From positions 248,001-312,000 of the forward strand of contig NZ_JALPRJ010000001.1 of the NCBI RefSeq assembly GCF_030464885.1: a stretch of DNA of 64,000 bases, written 5' to 3'. Shown in pieces: positions 9,432-17,548 of this stretch; the stretch's first letter is position 1; every line of letters starts with the position of its first letter. The notes under the pieces were generated by a model that saw only the letters and a list, made by a program, of their open reading frames with translations, was not told the origin of the DNA and ran no database searches. Origin of the DNA: Caballeronia sp. SEWSISQ10-4 2. Its GTDB lineage: Bacteria; Pseudomonadota; Gammaproteobacteria; Burkholderiales; Burkholderiaceae. The position numbers and the translations under genes were made by a program.

Positions 9432-9461
9432 TTGCGGTAAAGAGGGTATTCCGCGTAAAAT
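9432..9461 (+). promoter_or_regulatory. Promoter of tRNA-Gly
   Basis: TTGCGG (9432-9437) and TAAAAT (9456-9461) are separated by 18 bases and lie ten bases before the tRNA. Confidence 0.7.
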
Positions 9462-9471
9462 CGCGGTCTCT

Positions 9472-9545
9472 GCGGGCGTCGTATAATGGTAATACCCTAG
9501 CTTCCCAAGCTAGAGCCGTGGGTTCGATTCCCATCGCCCGCTCCA
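9472..9545 (+). tRNA. tRNA-Gly (anticodon CCC)
   Basis: A 74-base cloverleaf with an encoded CCA. The acceptor stem GCGGGCG pairs with CGCCCGC. The anticodon arm is CTAGC-TTCCCAA-GCTAG, which places CCC at positions 34-36. The T arm is GTGGG-TTCGATT-CCCAT. It decodes GGG. Confidence 0.96.
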
Positions 9546-9558
9546 GTTTTCGTTTTAC

Positions 9559-9586
9559 AAAAAGCCGCCTTCGAAGGCGGCTTTTT
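9559..9586 (+). terminator. Terminator after tRNA-Gly
   Basis: AAAAAGCCGCCT pairs perfectly with AGGCGGCTTTTT across a TCGA loop, 13 bases after the tRNA. Confidence 0.9.
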
Positions 9587-9675
9587 GATTTACAGCAGCG
9601 CCAGGTTTTGCTCCCGTCATTTGCCTTCGGCGTGTGTTTCAAGCCTCTGCTCAACCCTCGAATCCGTCCTTTCAG

Positions 9676-10452
9676 ATGATCCACGATCCCTCCTCCGACC
9701 ACGACGAAAACGACGAAAACGACGAAAACGACGAAGCCGACGATACCAACGACAGCGAAGCGACGAATGCGGCAAGCACGCTTCGTCATCGGCGGATTCG
9801 TAGTTTCGTCACGCGTGCTGGACGGGTATCGACGGGACAGCGTCGCGCACTCGATGAATTCGGGCCACGCTTTGTCGTGCCGTTCGCGCCGCAGCCGCTC
9901 GACTGGGATGCCGCGTTCGGCCGCAGTGCGCCGCGCGTGCTGGAAATCGGCTTCGGCATGGGGGCGACAACGGCGGAAATCGCATCGGCGCGCCCCACCG
10001 ATGACTTTCTCGGCGTCGAAGTGCATGAGCCGGGCGTGGGCGCGCTGCTCAAGCTGATCGGCGAACAGGGGCTGACGAACATTCGCGTCGTTCAGCACGA
10101 CGCCGTGGAAGTGCTGGAACAGATGATCGCGGCAGGCAGCCTCGACGGCGTCCACATCTATTTCCCGGATCCGTGGCACAAGGCGCGTCACCATAAACGC
10201 CGGCTCATCCAGCCGAAATTCGTTGCGCTGCTCGTGTCGCGGCTCAAGCCGGGCGGTTATATCCATCTCGCCACCGACTGGCAGAACTATGCCGAGCAGA
10301 TGCTCGAGGTGTTGTCGGCGGAGCCTGCGCTGGAAAACACGGCCGGCACGAATTACGCGCCACGGCCCGATTATCGTCCGGTCACAAAATTCGAGCGCCG
10401 CGGCTTGAAACTCGGTCATGGCGTATGGGATCTGGTTTTCAAACGCCGCTGA
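9676..10452 (+). CDS. trmB: tRNA (guanine-N7)-methyltransferase
   Basis: This enzyme makes 7-methylguanosine at tRNA position 46 with S-adenosylmethionine. The SAM site is [16 protein letters not shown], followed by [15 protein letters not shown], and the catalytic/tRNA-binding block is [21 protein letters not shown], all typical of TrmB. The C-terminus ([22 protein letters not shown]) is complete. I choose the ATG at 9676 (258 aa); an in-frame GTG at 9634 is an alternative. The first 40 residues form an extra, very acidic tail ([18 protein letters not shown]) encoded by a tandem repeat; some Burkholderia homologues also carry variable N-terminal tails, but the core starts near [12 protein letters not shown]. 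Confidence 0.92.
   Translation: MIHDPSSDHDENDENDENDEADDTNDSEATNAASTLRHRRIRSFVTRAGRVSTGQRRALDEFGPRFVVPFAPQPLDWDAAFGRSAPRVLEIGFGMGATTAEIASARPTDDFLGVEVHEPGVGALLKLIGEQGLTNIRVVQHDAVEVLEQMIAAGSLDGVHIYFPDPWHKARHHKRRLIQPKFVALLVSRLKPGGYIHLATDWQNYAEQMLEVLSAEPALENTAGTNYAPRPDYRPVTKFERRGLKLGHGVWDLVFKRR
9703..9738 (+). repeat. 9-bp tandem repeat in the 5' part of trmB
   Basis: The unit GACGAAAAC occurs three times without change (9703-9729), followed by a fourth variant unit GACGAAGCC. It encodes Asp-Glu-Asn repeats and stays in frame whatever the copy number. Confidence 0.9.
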
Positions 10453-10485
10453 AAGTGGCCGCGAACTCGTCGCGAGGCCAAAGCA

Positions 10486-10523
10486 AAACAGGCCGTTCCA
10501 ACCCACCTTGGAACGGCCTGTTT
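10486..10523. terminator. Bidirectional terminator between trmB and uppP
   Basis: A perfect 15-bp inverted repeat, AAACAGGCCGTTCCA with TGGAACGGCCTGTTT, and an 8-base loop. It lies between two convergent genes. Confidence 0.9.
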
Positions 10524-10561
10524 CGTATGCGTTTGCCGGCTTCGAATCCGTGGCCTTCAGA

Positions 10562-11395
10562 TCACTCCGCCCAGCTCAGCCCGCCGCTATATCCGACGAT
10601 CAGGATCAGCAGCCCGAAGCCGATCCGATACCACGCGAACGCCGTGAAATCGTGCGTGGCGACGTAACGCAACAGCCAGCGGATACAGACGAACGCGCTG
10701 ATAAATGCAGCAACGAGCCCGACGATAAACAGCCCTAGCGAATCCACCGACAACGTCCGCCACTGCTTCGCCAACTCGTACAGGGTGGCGCCGAAAATAA
10801 TGGGAATGGCGAGGAAGAATGAAAACTCGGTGGCGACTTTACGTTCCAGCCCGAACAACATTCCGCCGATGATCGTCGACCCCGAGCGCGACGTACCCGG
10901 AATCAGCGCGAAACATTGGGCGAGCCCGACCTTGAATGCATCGGCGTAAGAGAGATCGTCCACCGACCTCACCCGCGGCGCGACGTTCTTCTCGCGATGC
11001 CGCGCTTCCGCCCACAAGATCACGATCCCGCCCACGATCAGCGCCACCGAAACCGGCACCGGCGCGAACAAAACGGCCTTGATGTGCTTTTCGAACAGCA
11101 GGCCGAGCACAACCGCCGGAATGGTCGCGATGATTACGTTCAGCGCAAACCGGCGGGCTTTCGGCTGCGTAGGCAGCCCGGCCACGACCGAGCCGATCTT
11201 GCGCCGGTATTCCCACACAATAGCCAGGATCGCGCCAAACTGGATCACAACGTCGAAAGTCTTGGCCTGCGCGTTCGTGAAATTCAGCAAACTGCCGGCG
11301 ACGATCAAGTGCCCCGTGCTCGATACCGGCAAAAACTCCGTCAAGCCCTCCACCACACCCAGAATCAGCGCCTTGCAAAACAGAATCCAGTCCAT
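10562..11395 (-). CDS. uppP: Undecaprenyl-diphosphatase
   Basis: A 277-aa polytopic inner-membrane enzyme (BacA family) that dephosphorylates undecaprenyl pyrophosphate so the carrier lipid can be reused for peptidoglycan and O-antigen synthesis; high dosage confers bacitracin resistance. The two family motifs are present: the Glu-rich [16 protein letters not shown] near residue 17 and [21 protein letters not shown] near residue 165. About eight hydrophobic segments fill the rest. It is convergent with trmB across a strong bidirectional terminator and is followed upstream by an unrelated divergent spacer. Confidence 0.95.
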   Translation of the reverse strand: MDWILFCKALILGVVEGLTEFLPVSSTGHLIVAGSLLNFTNAQAKTFDVVIQFGAILAIVWEYRRKIGSVVAGLPTQPKARRFALNVIIATIPAVVLGLLFEKHIKAVLFAPVPVSVALIVGGIVILWAEARHREKNVAPRVRSVDDLSYADAFKVGLAQCFALIPGTSRSGSTIIGGMLFGLERKVATEFSFFLAIPIIFGATLYELAKQWRTLSVDSLGLFIVGLVAAFISAFVCIRWLLRYVATHDFTAFAWYRIGFGLLILIVGYSGGLSWAE

Positions 11396-11475
11396 CGCTC
11401 CGCCCTTTTGGCATAGATTGGCTGTCGCCAGCCAACCGATTCAGGCACGCGCGCACAGGATTGCGCCAGGAAAAA

Positions 11476-12060
11476 TTACTTCTCGACGATCTGCACGCGT
11501 ATGCCGTTTGTAAGGACGGTGATTGTACCGGGTTCGTAATTAACACCGGCAAACTGTAATTGTTCGGGCTTGAATGTATAGATCGGATAACGGTCCAGGA
11601 ACTGCGTCGCCATGACCGCACCGACCGCGTTGATTTGCTGGTTATATTGCGCAGCCTCGCCGGAGACCTGGGCGTCGTCGACGCTCGGCGACAGCAGGAT
11701 GACCGAATGGCTGGGTGCGTCGTAAGTGAGTTGACTGGAAAGTGTAAAGACGCCGGTTACCGGATTCGGCATGAACGGCGTGGCAAGCCGCGCGTCGAGC
11801 CGAACGGTTATTCGGTTGCGATCGGGCGCAAGGCCGACCAGCGGATTGCTCAGCATGACATCGAAGATCTGCGATGCGGTGCGCTGCAGCGGAAACTTGC
11901 GTTGTACCGCTTCCTGGACCTGCGCCTGGCTGAACGTGTAGTGATCGGGGATGAACGGGAATATTGCAGCGCGCGCTTGAGTTCGCAGCGCCACCGCGCC
12001 CGCGCCGCCAAGGGCCGCGAGCAGGAACCGGCGCCGCTTCGGCGCAACGGCTTGAGTCAT
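11476..12060 (-). CDS. DUF1439 (YceB-like) secreted protein
   Basis: A 194-aa protein. The N-terminus has a twin-arginine-like export signal (KRRRFLLAALGGAGAVALRTQARA), so the mature part is periplasmic. The remainder is a beta-rich DUF1439 domain: AQVQEAVQRKFPLQ, LSNPLVGLAPDRNRITVRLDAR, GVFTLSSQLTYDAPSHSVILLSPSVDD. The E. coli relative YceB is a lipoprotein with a lipid-binding-like fold. Here there is no lipobox cysteine, which sets it apart. It is in the same orientation as the YkgJ-like gene 48 bases upstream and could be cotranscribed. Confidence 0.75.
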   Translation of the reverse strand: MTQAVAPKRRRFLLAALGGAGAVALRTQARAAIFPFIPDHYTFSQAQVQEAVQRKFPLQRTASQIFDVMLSNPLVGLAPDRNRITVRLDARLATPFMPNPVTGVFTLSSQLTYDAPSHSVILLSPSVDDAQVSGEAAQYNQQINAVGAVMATQFLDRYPIYTFKPEQLQFAGVNYEPGTITVLTNGIRVQIVEK

Positions 12061-12107
12061 GCGAAATTCTCCAGTGACGTGAACTTGAATGATGAGCGTT
12101 CGACTGC

Positions 12108-12431
12108 CTATGCGCGCTCAGGTTGCGTATCGGCTTCCAGTTGCGTGAGCCAGGCCAGCGCATAGGCACGCGAGTCACCACACATGGACTCCGATGGTTG
12201 CAAGCCCGAGCAGCAGGCCGGCCTGCGAGGGTCGCCGAAAATTGCACAACGCAGATCCTCGCCAAGCTGGACGCAGCGCACACCGGCAGGCTTGCCGTTC
12301 GGCATGCCGGGAATCGCGCTGGAAATCGACGGCGCGATGCAGCACGCGCCGCAGCTTTCGCGACACGCGTGAACGGAGTTCGGATCGAGGGCGGTGGACA
12401 TCGGTTCGTACTGTTTGGGCACATTGGGCAA
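12108..12431 (-). CDS. YkgJ-type cysteine cluster protein
   Basis: Up to 107 aa. Eight conserved cysteines occur in the pattern CRESCGACC...[22 protein letters not shown]...MCG, the metal-chelating cluster of the YkgJ/UPF0153 family (putative zinc- or iron-binding). The start is uncertain: the ATG at 12431 gives [16 protein letters not shown], while the internal ATG at 12401 gives [13 protein letters not shown] and fits family length better. The function is unknown; in many proteobacteria the family consists of small cytosolic proteins. Its neighbours do not define a pathway. Confidence 0.75.
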   Translation of the reverse strand: MPNVPKQYEPMSTALDPNSVHACRESCGACCIAPSISSAIPGMPNGKPAGVRCVQLGEDLRCAIFGDPRRPACCSGLQPSESMCGDSRAYALAWLTQLEADTQPERA

Positions 12432-12493
12432 CCCGTCATTGTGCCACTGCGCGACTGCGGCGTTGTCACGCGAGAATGGCGGAAACGCGTTGG

Positions 12494-12961
12494 CTATTTC
12501 TTCGCGCCGGCGGCGCCTTCTGCACTCTCCCCGCTTTCCACCGTGGCCTTGCGGGGACGTCCGCCACGCGCGCCGTTCACGCGCGCCGCGGCCGCTTTGG
12601 AAGCGCTGCGGCTGGCCCCGCCCGCCTTACCCAGCCGCTGAGCCATGAACGACCGCGTTCCCAAGGCGCCAGCGACTAACGGAGCCACGAGAATATCGGC
12701 GTCGACGGCGGGAAAATACAAACCCATGCCCGACGCCGTGATCTCGATCGTTGTCAGATCGTTGTCCGAAGCGTTTTCCAAACCCTGAATGATCCGCGCG
12801 GGAATTGCAAACGACGCGCCGTTCGACAGTTCGATCGCAACCCCGCCGTCCAGCGGATTAAAGCTTACGGAAATGGCGACCAGATTTTCGGCGACATGCT
12901 TTCTCATTCGCTCTTCGGCTTCGCGCATCTGGCGTTCGGCGAGATCAACAAAAGCCGTCAT
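12494..12961 (-). CDS. DUF2442-type protein with AT-hook-like tail
   Basis: A 155-aa protein read from ATG 12961, preceded by a GGAAAA site; the frame extends upstream into the partner gene but the extension makes no domain sense. Residues 1-90 hold the DUF2442-like fold ([27 protein letters not shown], then [27 protein letters not shown]). The C-terminal 50 residues are basic and Ala/Gly-rich and contain GGRPRK, an AT-hook-like minor-groove-binding motif. It overlaps the upstream DUF4160 gene by 17 bases. DUF4160 and DUF2442 genes are often paired, and a toxin-antitoxin role has been suggested for such pairs; the sequence here does not prove it. Confidence 0.7.
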   Translation of the reverse strand: MTAFVDLAERQMREAEERMRKHVAENLVAISVSFNPLDGGVAIELSNGASFAIPARIIQGLENASDNDLTTIEITASGMGLYFPAVDADILVAPLVAGALGTRSFMAQRLGKAGGASRSASKAAAARVNGARGGRPRKATVESGESAEGAAGAKK

Positions 12962-13196
12962 GAAGTGTTTTCCATTCAGTGCAGAGCGAGCCGACCACGT
13001 TTTGCATCCGGCGAGCGAAGGTGTTTGCGTCAACTTGCGAAAAACCATGATTCTTTTGCAGGGCCGGCGCTCCCACCGGACAGTTCAGGTCGAATATGGC
13101 ATGTTGCCGGCCATCAAGGACATGCACATGCGCAGGGCGATGGTCGTTCAGATAAATCACGACGCGCACAGCGCCGATGCGGAAAATCGTTGGCAT
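12945..13196 (-). CDS. DUF4160 family protein
   Basis: An 83-aa protein beginning MPTIFRIGAVRVVIYLNDHRPAHVHVLDG, the DUF4160 signature with its NDHRPAHVHV core. It is the first gene of a two-gene unit and its stop lies inside the start region of the DUF2442-type gene, so the two products are probably made together. The family has no established biochemical activity. The C-terminal half ([27 protein letters not shown]) is less conserved than the usual ILEAVAENRELLLEKWNEIH type ending but is recognisably the same helix. Confidence 0.8.
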   Translation of the reverse strand: MPTIFRIGAVRVVIYLNDHRPAHVHVLDGRQHAIFDLNCPVGAPALQKNHGFSQVDANTFARRMQNVVGSLCTEWKTLHDGFC

Positions 13197-13608
13197 GTAG
13201 TCACTCTATCCATTGGCCGTGTGCCAGTAAGCCCAAACGCTTGGGTTTTTCGTGAAATCGTTGTTTTCCACTGCAAAACATAGCCCGCAGGGACTGTCCA
13301 AGCTTAGGCAGGAAGCGATCACGGCGCTATCAGCCGAATGGCCGAGGGGCCCGGTTTATCGAGCGCGCAGCGCGCCCAAGTCGAGTATTTATTAGTGGGC
13401 TGGCTTAGAATGACAGCCACTTTTGGGCAAGTGCCGCAAGGGTCGCAAGGCATTACATCGAGGGCGTCAGCACGGTGGATCCGCGACGCCATTGCGCGAA
13501 CGACCGCTTCTTGCGCCTCATCCACAGTTGTTGTTGTCCGCGCCCTCTTGCCCGCTTTTGTAGCCCGTCACTTTTGCAGCCCGTCACGTCACCGGTTATC
13601 TCGACATC
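13197..13608. other. Divergent promoter region, no gene recognised
   Basis: This 412-bp spacer lies between the minus-strand DUF4160 gene and the plus-strand amidase. Open frames crossing it are arginine- and cysteine-rich and look like shadows. I see no terminator-type hairpin, RNA gene or repeat. Confidence 0.45.
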
Positions 13609-14985
13609 ATGCCCATCACCTCGCCTCAGTTCGCACCGCTCGCGCAACTCTCCGCCGCTCTTCGCGACGGCAAAACCACCAGCCGCCAGTTGGTGGAGCA
13701 GGCGCTCGAGCGCATTGCAGATCCTTCGGGACAGGGATCGGTTTGCTTCCTGCATGTCGACACGGAACGCGCCCGCGCTGCCGCCGATGCCCACGACGCA
13801 TTGCGCCGTGCAGGCACCGTGCTCTCGCCGCTGGCGGGCATTCCTGTGTCGATCAAGGATCTCTTCGACATCGAAGGCCAGGTGACACGTGCGGGCTCCC
13901 GTGTACTGGCCGACGCCCTGCCGGCCAAGGCCGACGCCGTCGCCGTTGCAAGGCTGCGGCGAGCGGGCGGCGTGATCGTCGGGCGCACCAACATGAGCGA
14001 GTTCGCGTTCTCCGGGCTCGGGCTGAACCCGCATTACGGGACGCCGCGCTCGCCGTATCGGAGGGATGTGGCAGGCGATGAACGGATTGCCGGCGGCTCG
14101 TCGTCGGGAGCGGCAGCATCGGTGGCGGACGGCATGGCGGCCATCGCGCTCGGCACCGACACCGGCGGCTCCATCCGTATTCCCGCCGCGCTCTGCGGGC
14201 TCACCGGCTTTAAGCCGACCGCCGACCGCGTGCCCACGCAAGGCGGTGTGCCGCTGTCCACCACGCTTGATTCGTTCGGGCCTATCGGGTTATCGGTGGC
14301 GTGCTGCGCGCTCGTCGACCGCATCCTCGCCGGCCGCGATACCGGCGTGCCTGCCACCCGGCCGCTGGACGGCGTGCGTCTCGGCGTGCTGACGAACTAC
14401 GTGATGGACGGCGTCGACGAGACGGTCGCCAGCGCCTACTCCGCCGCGATCGGTCATCTGTCGGCAGCGGGCGCGCTCGTGGAAGACGTGCGTTTCGCGC
14501 CGCTCGACCGGCTGGGCGAAATCAATCGTTTCAGCTTTGCGTCCGTCGAAGCTTACGCATGGCATCGGCCGCTGCTACAGGCTCATGCCGACCAATACGA
14601 TCCGCGCGTCCGCGTGCGCATCTTGAAAGGCCAGCCTGCCAGCGCCGCCGATTACATCGACTTGTTGCAGGCGCGCGCCGCGATGATCGAGCAGGCGCGC
14701 ACGCTGTGGCAGCGGTTCGACGCCATCGTGTGCCCGACTGTGCCGGTCGTGCCGCCACGCGTGGCCGACCTCGAACACGACGACGAAGCGTTCGGCCGTA
14801 CCAACGCGCTGATCCTGCGCAATCCGTCCGTCTTCAATTTCCTCGATAGTTGCGCGCTGTCGCTGCCGTGCCATCCGCGCGGTGAGGCGCCCGTCGGCCT
14901 CATGCTGGCCGGAGCGCCGTTTGGCGACGACGCGCTGCTGTCCATCGGCCGCGCGGTCGAAGCGGTACTCGAAACAACCCGCTGA
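13609..14985 (+). CDS. Amidase signature family enzyme
   Basis: A 458-aa hydrolase of the amidase signature family. The Ser-cisSer-Lys triad can be read directly: Lys in [14 protein letters not shown] near residue 83, the cis-Ser in [22 protein letters not shown], and the nucleophile in [23 protein letters not shown]. The C-terminal blocks [16 protein letters not shown] and [27 protein letters not shown] complete the domain. Family members cleave small amides; GatA is related, but no gatB or gatC is adjacent, so this is a stand-alone amidase with unknown substrate. It is followed by dsbB on the same strand after 106 bases. Confidence 0.85.
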   Translation: MPITSPQFAPLAQLSAALRDGKTTSRQLVEQALERIADPSGQGSVCFLHVDTERARAAADAHDALRRAGTVLSPLAGIPVSIKDLFDIEGQVTRAGSRVLADALPAKADAVAVARLRRAGGVIVGRTNMSEFAFSGLGLNPHYGTPRSPYRRDVAGDERIAGGSSSGAAASVADGMAAIALGTDTGGSIRIPAALCGLTGFKPTADRVPTQGGVPLSTTLDSFGPIGLSVACCALVDRILAGRDTGVPATRPLDGVRLGVLTNYVMDGVDETVASAYSAAIGHLSAAGALVEDVRFAPLDRLGEINRFSFASVEAYAWHRPLLQAHADQYDPRVRVRILKGQPASAADYIDLLQARAAMIEQARTLWQRFDAIVCPTVPVVPPRVADLEHDDEAFGRTNALILRNPSVFNFLDSCALSLPCHPRGEAPVGLMLAGAPFGDDALLSIGRAVEAVLETTR

Positions 14986-15091
14986 GCCGCTCATGCCGCA
15001 CCTGAAACCGCCCGGCGACCGCGATCGCGATAGAATTCCGTCGCCGGATATACCCTTTCAGGTGTTTTTTTCTCGAACGATTCGGAAAGAT

Positions 15092-15631
15092 ATGAACAAC
15101 TCCTTGAACCATTTCACTATGCACCACGCCGATCGCGGCATTCGCCGCGAACGACGGTTGTTGGTTTTGCTCGCTGTGATCTGTCTTGGCCTCGTTGGCG
15201 GGGCGCTCTATCTTCAATTCGTCAAAGGCGAAGATCCCTGCCCGCTGTGCATCATTCAACGATACTTTTTCGTGCTGATCGCGGTCTTTGCCTTACTCGG
15301 TGCTTCGTTCAGGGGATGGCGTGGGATCGCGTTGCTCGAGACGCTGGTTGCACTGTCCGCTCTCGGGGGCATGGTAGCAGCCGCACGGCATGTTTATGTG
15401 CAGGCGCATCCGGGATTTAGCTGTGGGTTCGACGCACTTCAGCCAGTCGTGGATTCTCTTCCGCCCGCGCAGTGGCTTCCCCAGGTGTTCAAGGTAGCCG
15501 GGCTTTGCGAAACACCCTATCCGCCAATCTTGGGGCTCTCGCTTCCGCAGTGGGGCCTTATCGGCTTTGTTGTAATCTTCCTGGCTGTCGCCGGGAGTTT
15601 GTGGGGCAAGCGGAGATTGCGAGCTGGTTGA
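15092..15631 (+). CDS. dsbB: Disulfide bond formation protein B
   Basis: A 179-aa four-helix inner-membrane protein that reoxidises periplasmic DsbA and passes electrons to ubiquinone. The quinone-coupled pair is Cys50-Pro-Leu-Cys53 in [17 protein letters not shown], and the DsbA-facing pair is Cys111 and Cys139 in the second periplasmic loop ([20 protein letters not shown]...VAGLCE). I place the start at ATG 15092 with GGAAAGA just upstream; earlier in-frame codons lie in the amidase gene. Its genomic isolation from dsbA is usual. Confidence 0.93.
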   Translation: MNNSLNHFTMHHADRGIRRERRLLVLLAVICLGLVGGALYLQFVKGEDPCPLCIIQRYFFVLIAVFALLGASFRGWRGIALLETLVALSALGGMVAAARHVYVQAHPGFSCGFDALQPVVDSLPPAQWLPQVFKVAGLCETPYPPILGLSLPQWGLIGFVVIFLAVAGSLWGKRRLRAG

Positions 15632-16045
15632 GTGCGGTTCCCGGGCGGTTCGGATCTTCGCCCGGCTGCTCGTCCCGCTTTCCGCAAAGATTGGCGCCGC
15701 GTGCGCAGGGCCCGTCAGGCTTTTGCCCGCTACACGCTTCTATCGAAGCCCTCTCGCGTCATCCGCACCCGTCAAGCTTGCGCGTCACTATCTACCAACG
15801 CCCCCACCTCGCCCCTCCCGTTTCGTCTCGACGACCGTCCGTATAGGTTTTCGACGTTTTTTCTCCTACCCACATTCGGCTGTTCACATAGTCTTGATAC
15901 GTTCACCGGAATCTTTTCGAGATATTGCGGTGATATCTTTATTTCTGGATGGCGATCCACGTGCGCAGTTTCGGCCTGATTCTTTTGAATCCTGACGCCG
16001 ATCTCGCGTAACGCGCGCCCGATCCGCAATGTCTCGGACTTCTAT
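15632..16045 (+). other. Upstream region of the xdh operon
   Basis: This 414-bp spacer lies between dsbB and xdhA. The last 160 bases are AT-rich for this genome and should carry the xdh promoter. Possible frames across it have poor codon use. I could not identify a specific operator. Confidence 0.45.
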
Positions 16046-17548
16046 ATGACAACGCAAACCATCCGGTTCTTCCAGCACAACGCCATTCGCGAAGTGCACG
16101 ACGTACCCGCTTCCCGCACCGTGCTCCAGCATTTGCGCGAGCACGACCAATGCACCGGCACCAAAGAGGGTTGCGCCGAAGGCGACTGCGGCGCCTGCAC
16201 GGTAGTCATTGGCGAACTGGATGCGGACGGCCAGCCCGTGCTCAAGGCTGTCAACGCCTGTATCCAGTTCATGCCGACGCTCGACGGCCGGGCACTCTTC
16301 ACTGTGGAGGACCTGCGGGCCAAGGACGGCACGCTGCATCCGGTCCAGCAAGCCATGGTCGATTGCCACGGTTCGCAATGCGGCTTCTGTACGCCCGGTT
16401 TCGTCATGTCGATGTGGGCGCTTTACCAGAATCAGCCCGCCGATGCCGGTCTTCCCACGCGCGACGAAATCAACGCCGCCCTCTCCGGCAATCTCTGCCG
16501 ATGCACCGGCTATCGGCCGATCGTGGATGCGTCGCAGAAAATGTTCGAGTACCCTCGCGCGCCGCTCGATCGCGAGAAGCTCAAAGACCAGCTCGAATCC
16601 ATCCAGCGCAAGGAAACGCTCGAATATTGCGCGCCCGACGCGCGCGGCGCCGCGTTCGGTCACCCAACGTTCTTCGCGCCGGTCTCGCTCGCCGAATTCG
16701 CCCGGCTGCGCGCCGAGCATCCGGATGCACGCATCCTGGCCGGCAGCACCGACGTCGGCCTGTGGGTCACCAAGCAGTTCCGCAATCTCGGCGACGTTCT
16801 GTATATCGGCAATGTGACCGAACTCAAGTCGATCACCCGCGACGGCCAATGGCTGACCATCGGCGCTGCGGCCTCGCTGGAAGACTCGTATGGCGCGCTC
16901 TCGGCCGTGTATCCGGAACTCGCGGAATTGTGGACGCGCTTCGCCTCGCGGCCCATTCGCAACGCCGGCACACTCGGCGGCAACGTGGCGAACGGTTCGC
17001 CCATCGGCGATTCCATGCCCGCGCTGATCGCACTCGATGCCGAAATCGTCCTGCAGAAAGCCGCCAAGATCCGCACGCTGGCGCTCGATGCCTTCTATCT
17101 CGGTTATCAGAAAACCGCGTTGGAACCTGGCGAATTCGTTGCCGGAATTCGTGTGCCGCTGCCATCGGCGAAATTGCGCTTCCGGACTTACAAGATATCC
17201 AAGCGCTACGACCAGGACATCTCGGCCGTGTGCGCCGCGTTCGCCGTGACGCTCGACGGTACACGTGTGAGCGCCGCGCGTTTCGCGTTCGGCGGCATGG
17301 CGGCGACGCCCAAGCGGGCATCGAATGCGGAAGCGGTTTTGCTGGATCAGGAGTGGAACGAGGCGAACGTGGAAGCTGCCATGCGCGCGCTGGATATCGA
17401 TTTCCAGCCGCTCACCGACATGCGCGCGTCGAGCGCGTATCGCAGCAAAGTGGCGCGCAACGTACTGTGGCGCTTCTTCCTGGAGACCCGTGAAGATTCG
17501 CCGCTCGCACTCCACGACGTCAACGCATTCGCGTTCGACGTGCAATGA
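16046..17548 (+). CDS. xdhA: Xanthine dehydrogenase, small (FeS/FAD) subunit
   Basis: A 500-aa subunit of the cytosolic molybdenum hydroxylase that oxidises hypoxanthine to xanthine and urate. It has an N-terminal plant-type [2Fe-2S] domain (CTGTKEGCAEGDCGACTV), a second [2Fe-2S] domain (HGSQCGFCTPGFVMSMWAL and GNLCRCTGYRPIVDA, ending near residue 165), then an FAD-binding CO-dehydrogenase-flavoprotein-like domain (ARILAGSTDVGLWVT; TLGGNVANGSPIGD near residue 315) and a C-terminal FAD domain with YKISKRYDQDISAVCAAF. Its stop overlaps the xdhB start (ATGA at 17545), so the two subunits are coupled. Confidence 0.95.
   Translation: MTTQTIRFFQHNAIREVHDVPASRTVLQHLREHDQCTGTKEGCAEGDCGACTVVIGELDADGQPVLKAVNACIQFMPTLDGRALFTVEDLRAKDGTLHPVQQAMVDCHGSQCGFCTPGFVMSMWALYQNQPADAGLPTRDEINAALSGNLCRCTGYRPIVDASQKMFEYPRAPLDREKLKDQLESIQRKETLEYCAPDARGAAFGHPTFFAPVSLAEFARLRAEHPDARILAGSTDVGLWVTKQFRNLGDVLYIGNVTELKSITRDGQWLTIGAAASLEDSYGALSAVYPELAELWTRFASRPIRNAGTLGGNVANGSPIGDSMPALIALDAEIVLQKAAKIRTLALDAFYLGYQKTALEPGEFVAGIRVPLPSAKLRFRTYKISKRYDQDISAVCAAFAVTLDGTRVSAARFAFGGMAATPKRASNAEAVLLDQEWNEANVEAAMRALDIDFQPLTDMRASSAYRSKVARNVLWRFFLETREDSPLALHDVNAFAFDVQ

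Noticed and set aside
9471..9545. tRNA-Gly read with anticodon TCC
   Set aside because: Counting the seven-base loop TTCCCAA places CCC, not TCC, at positions 34-36.
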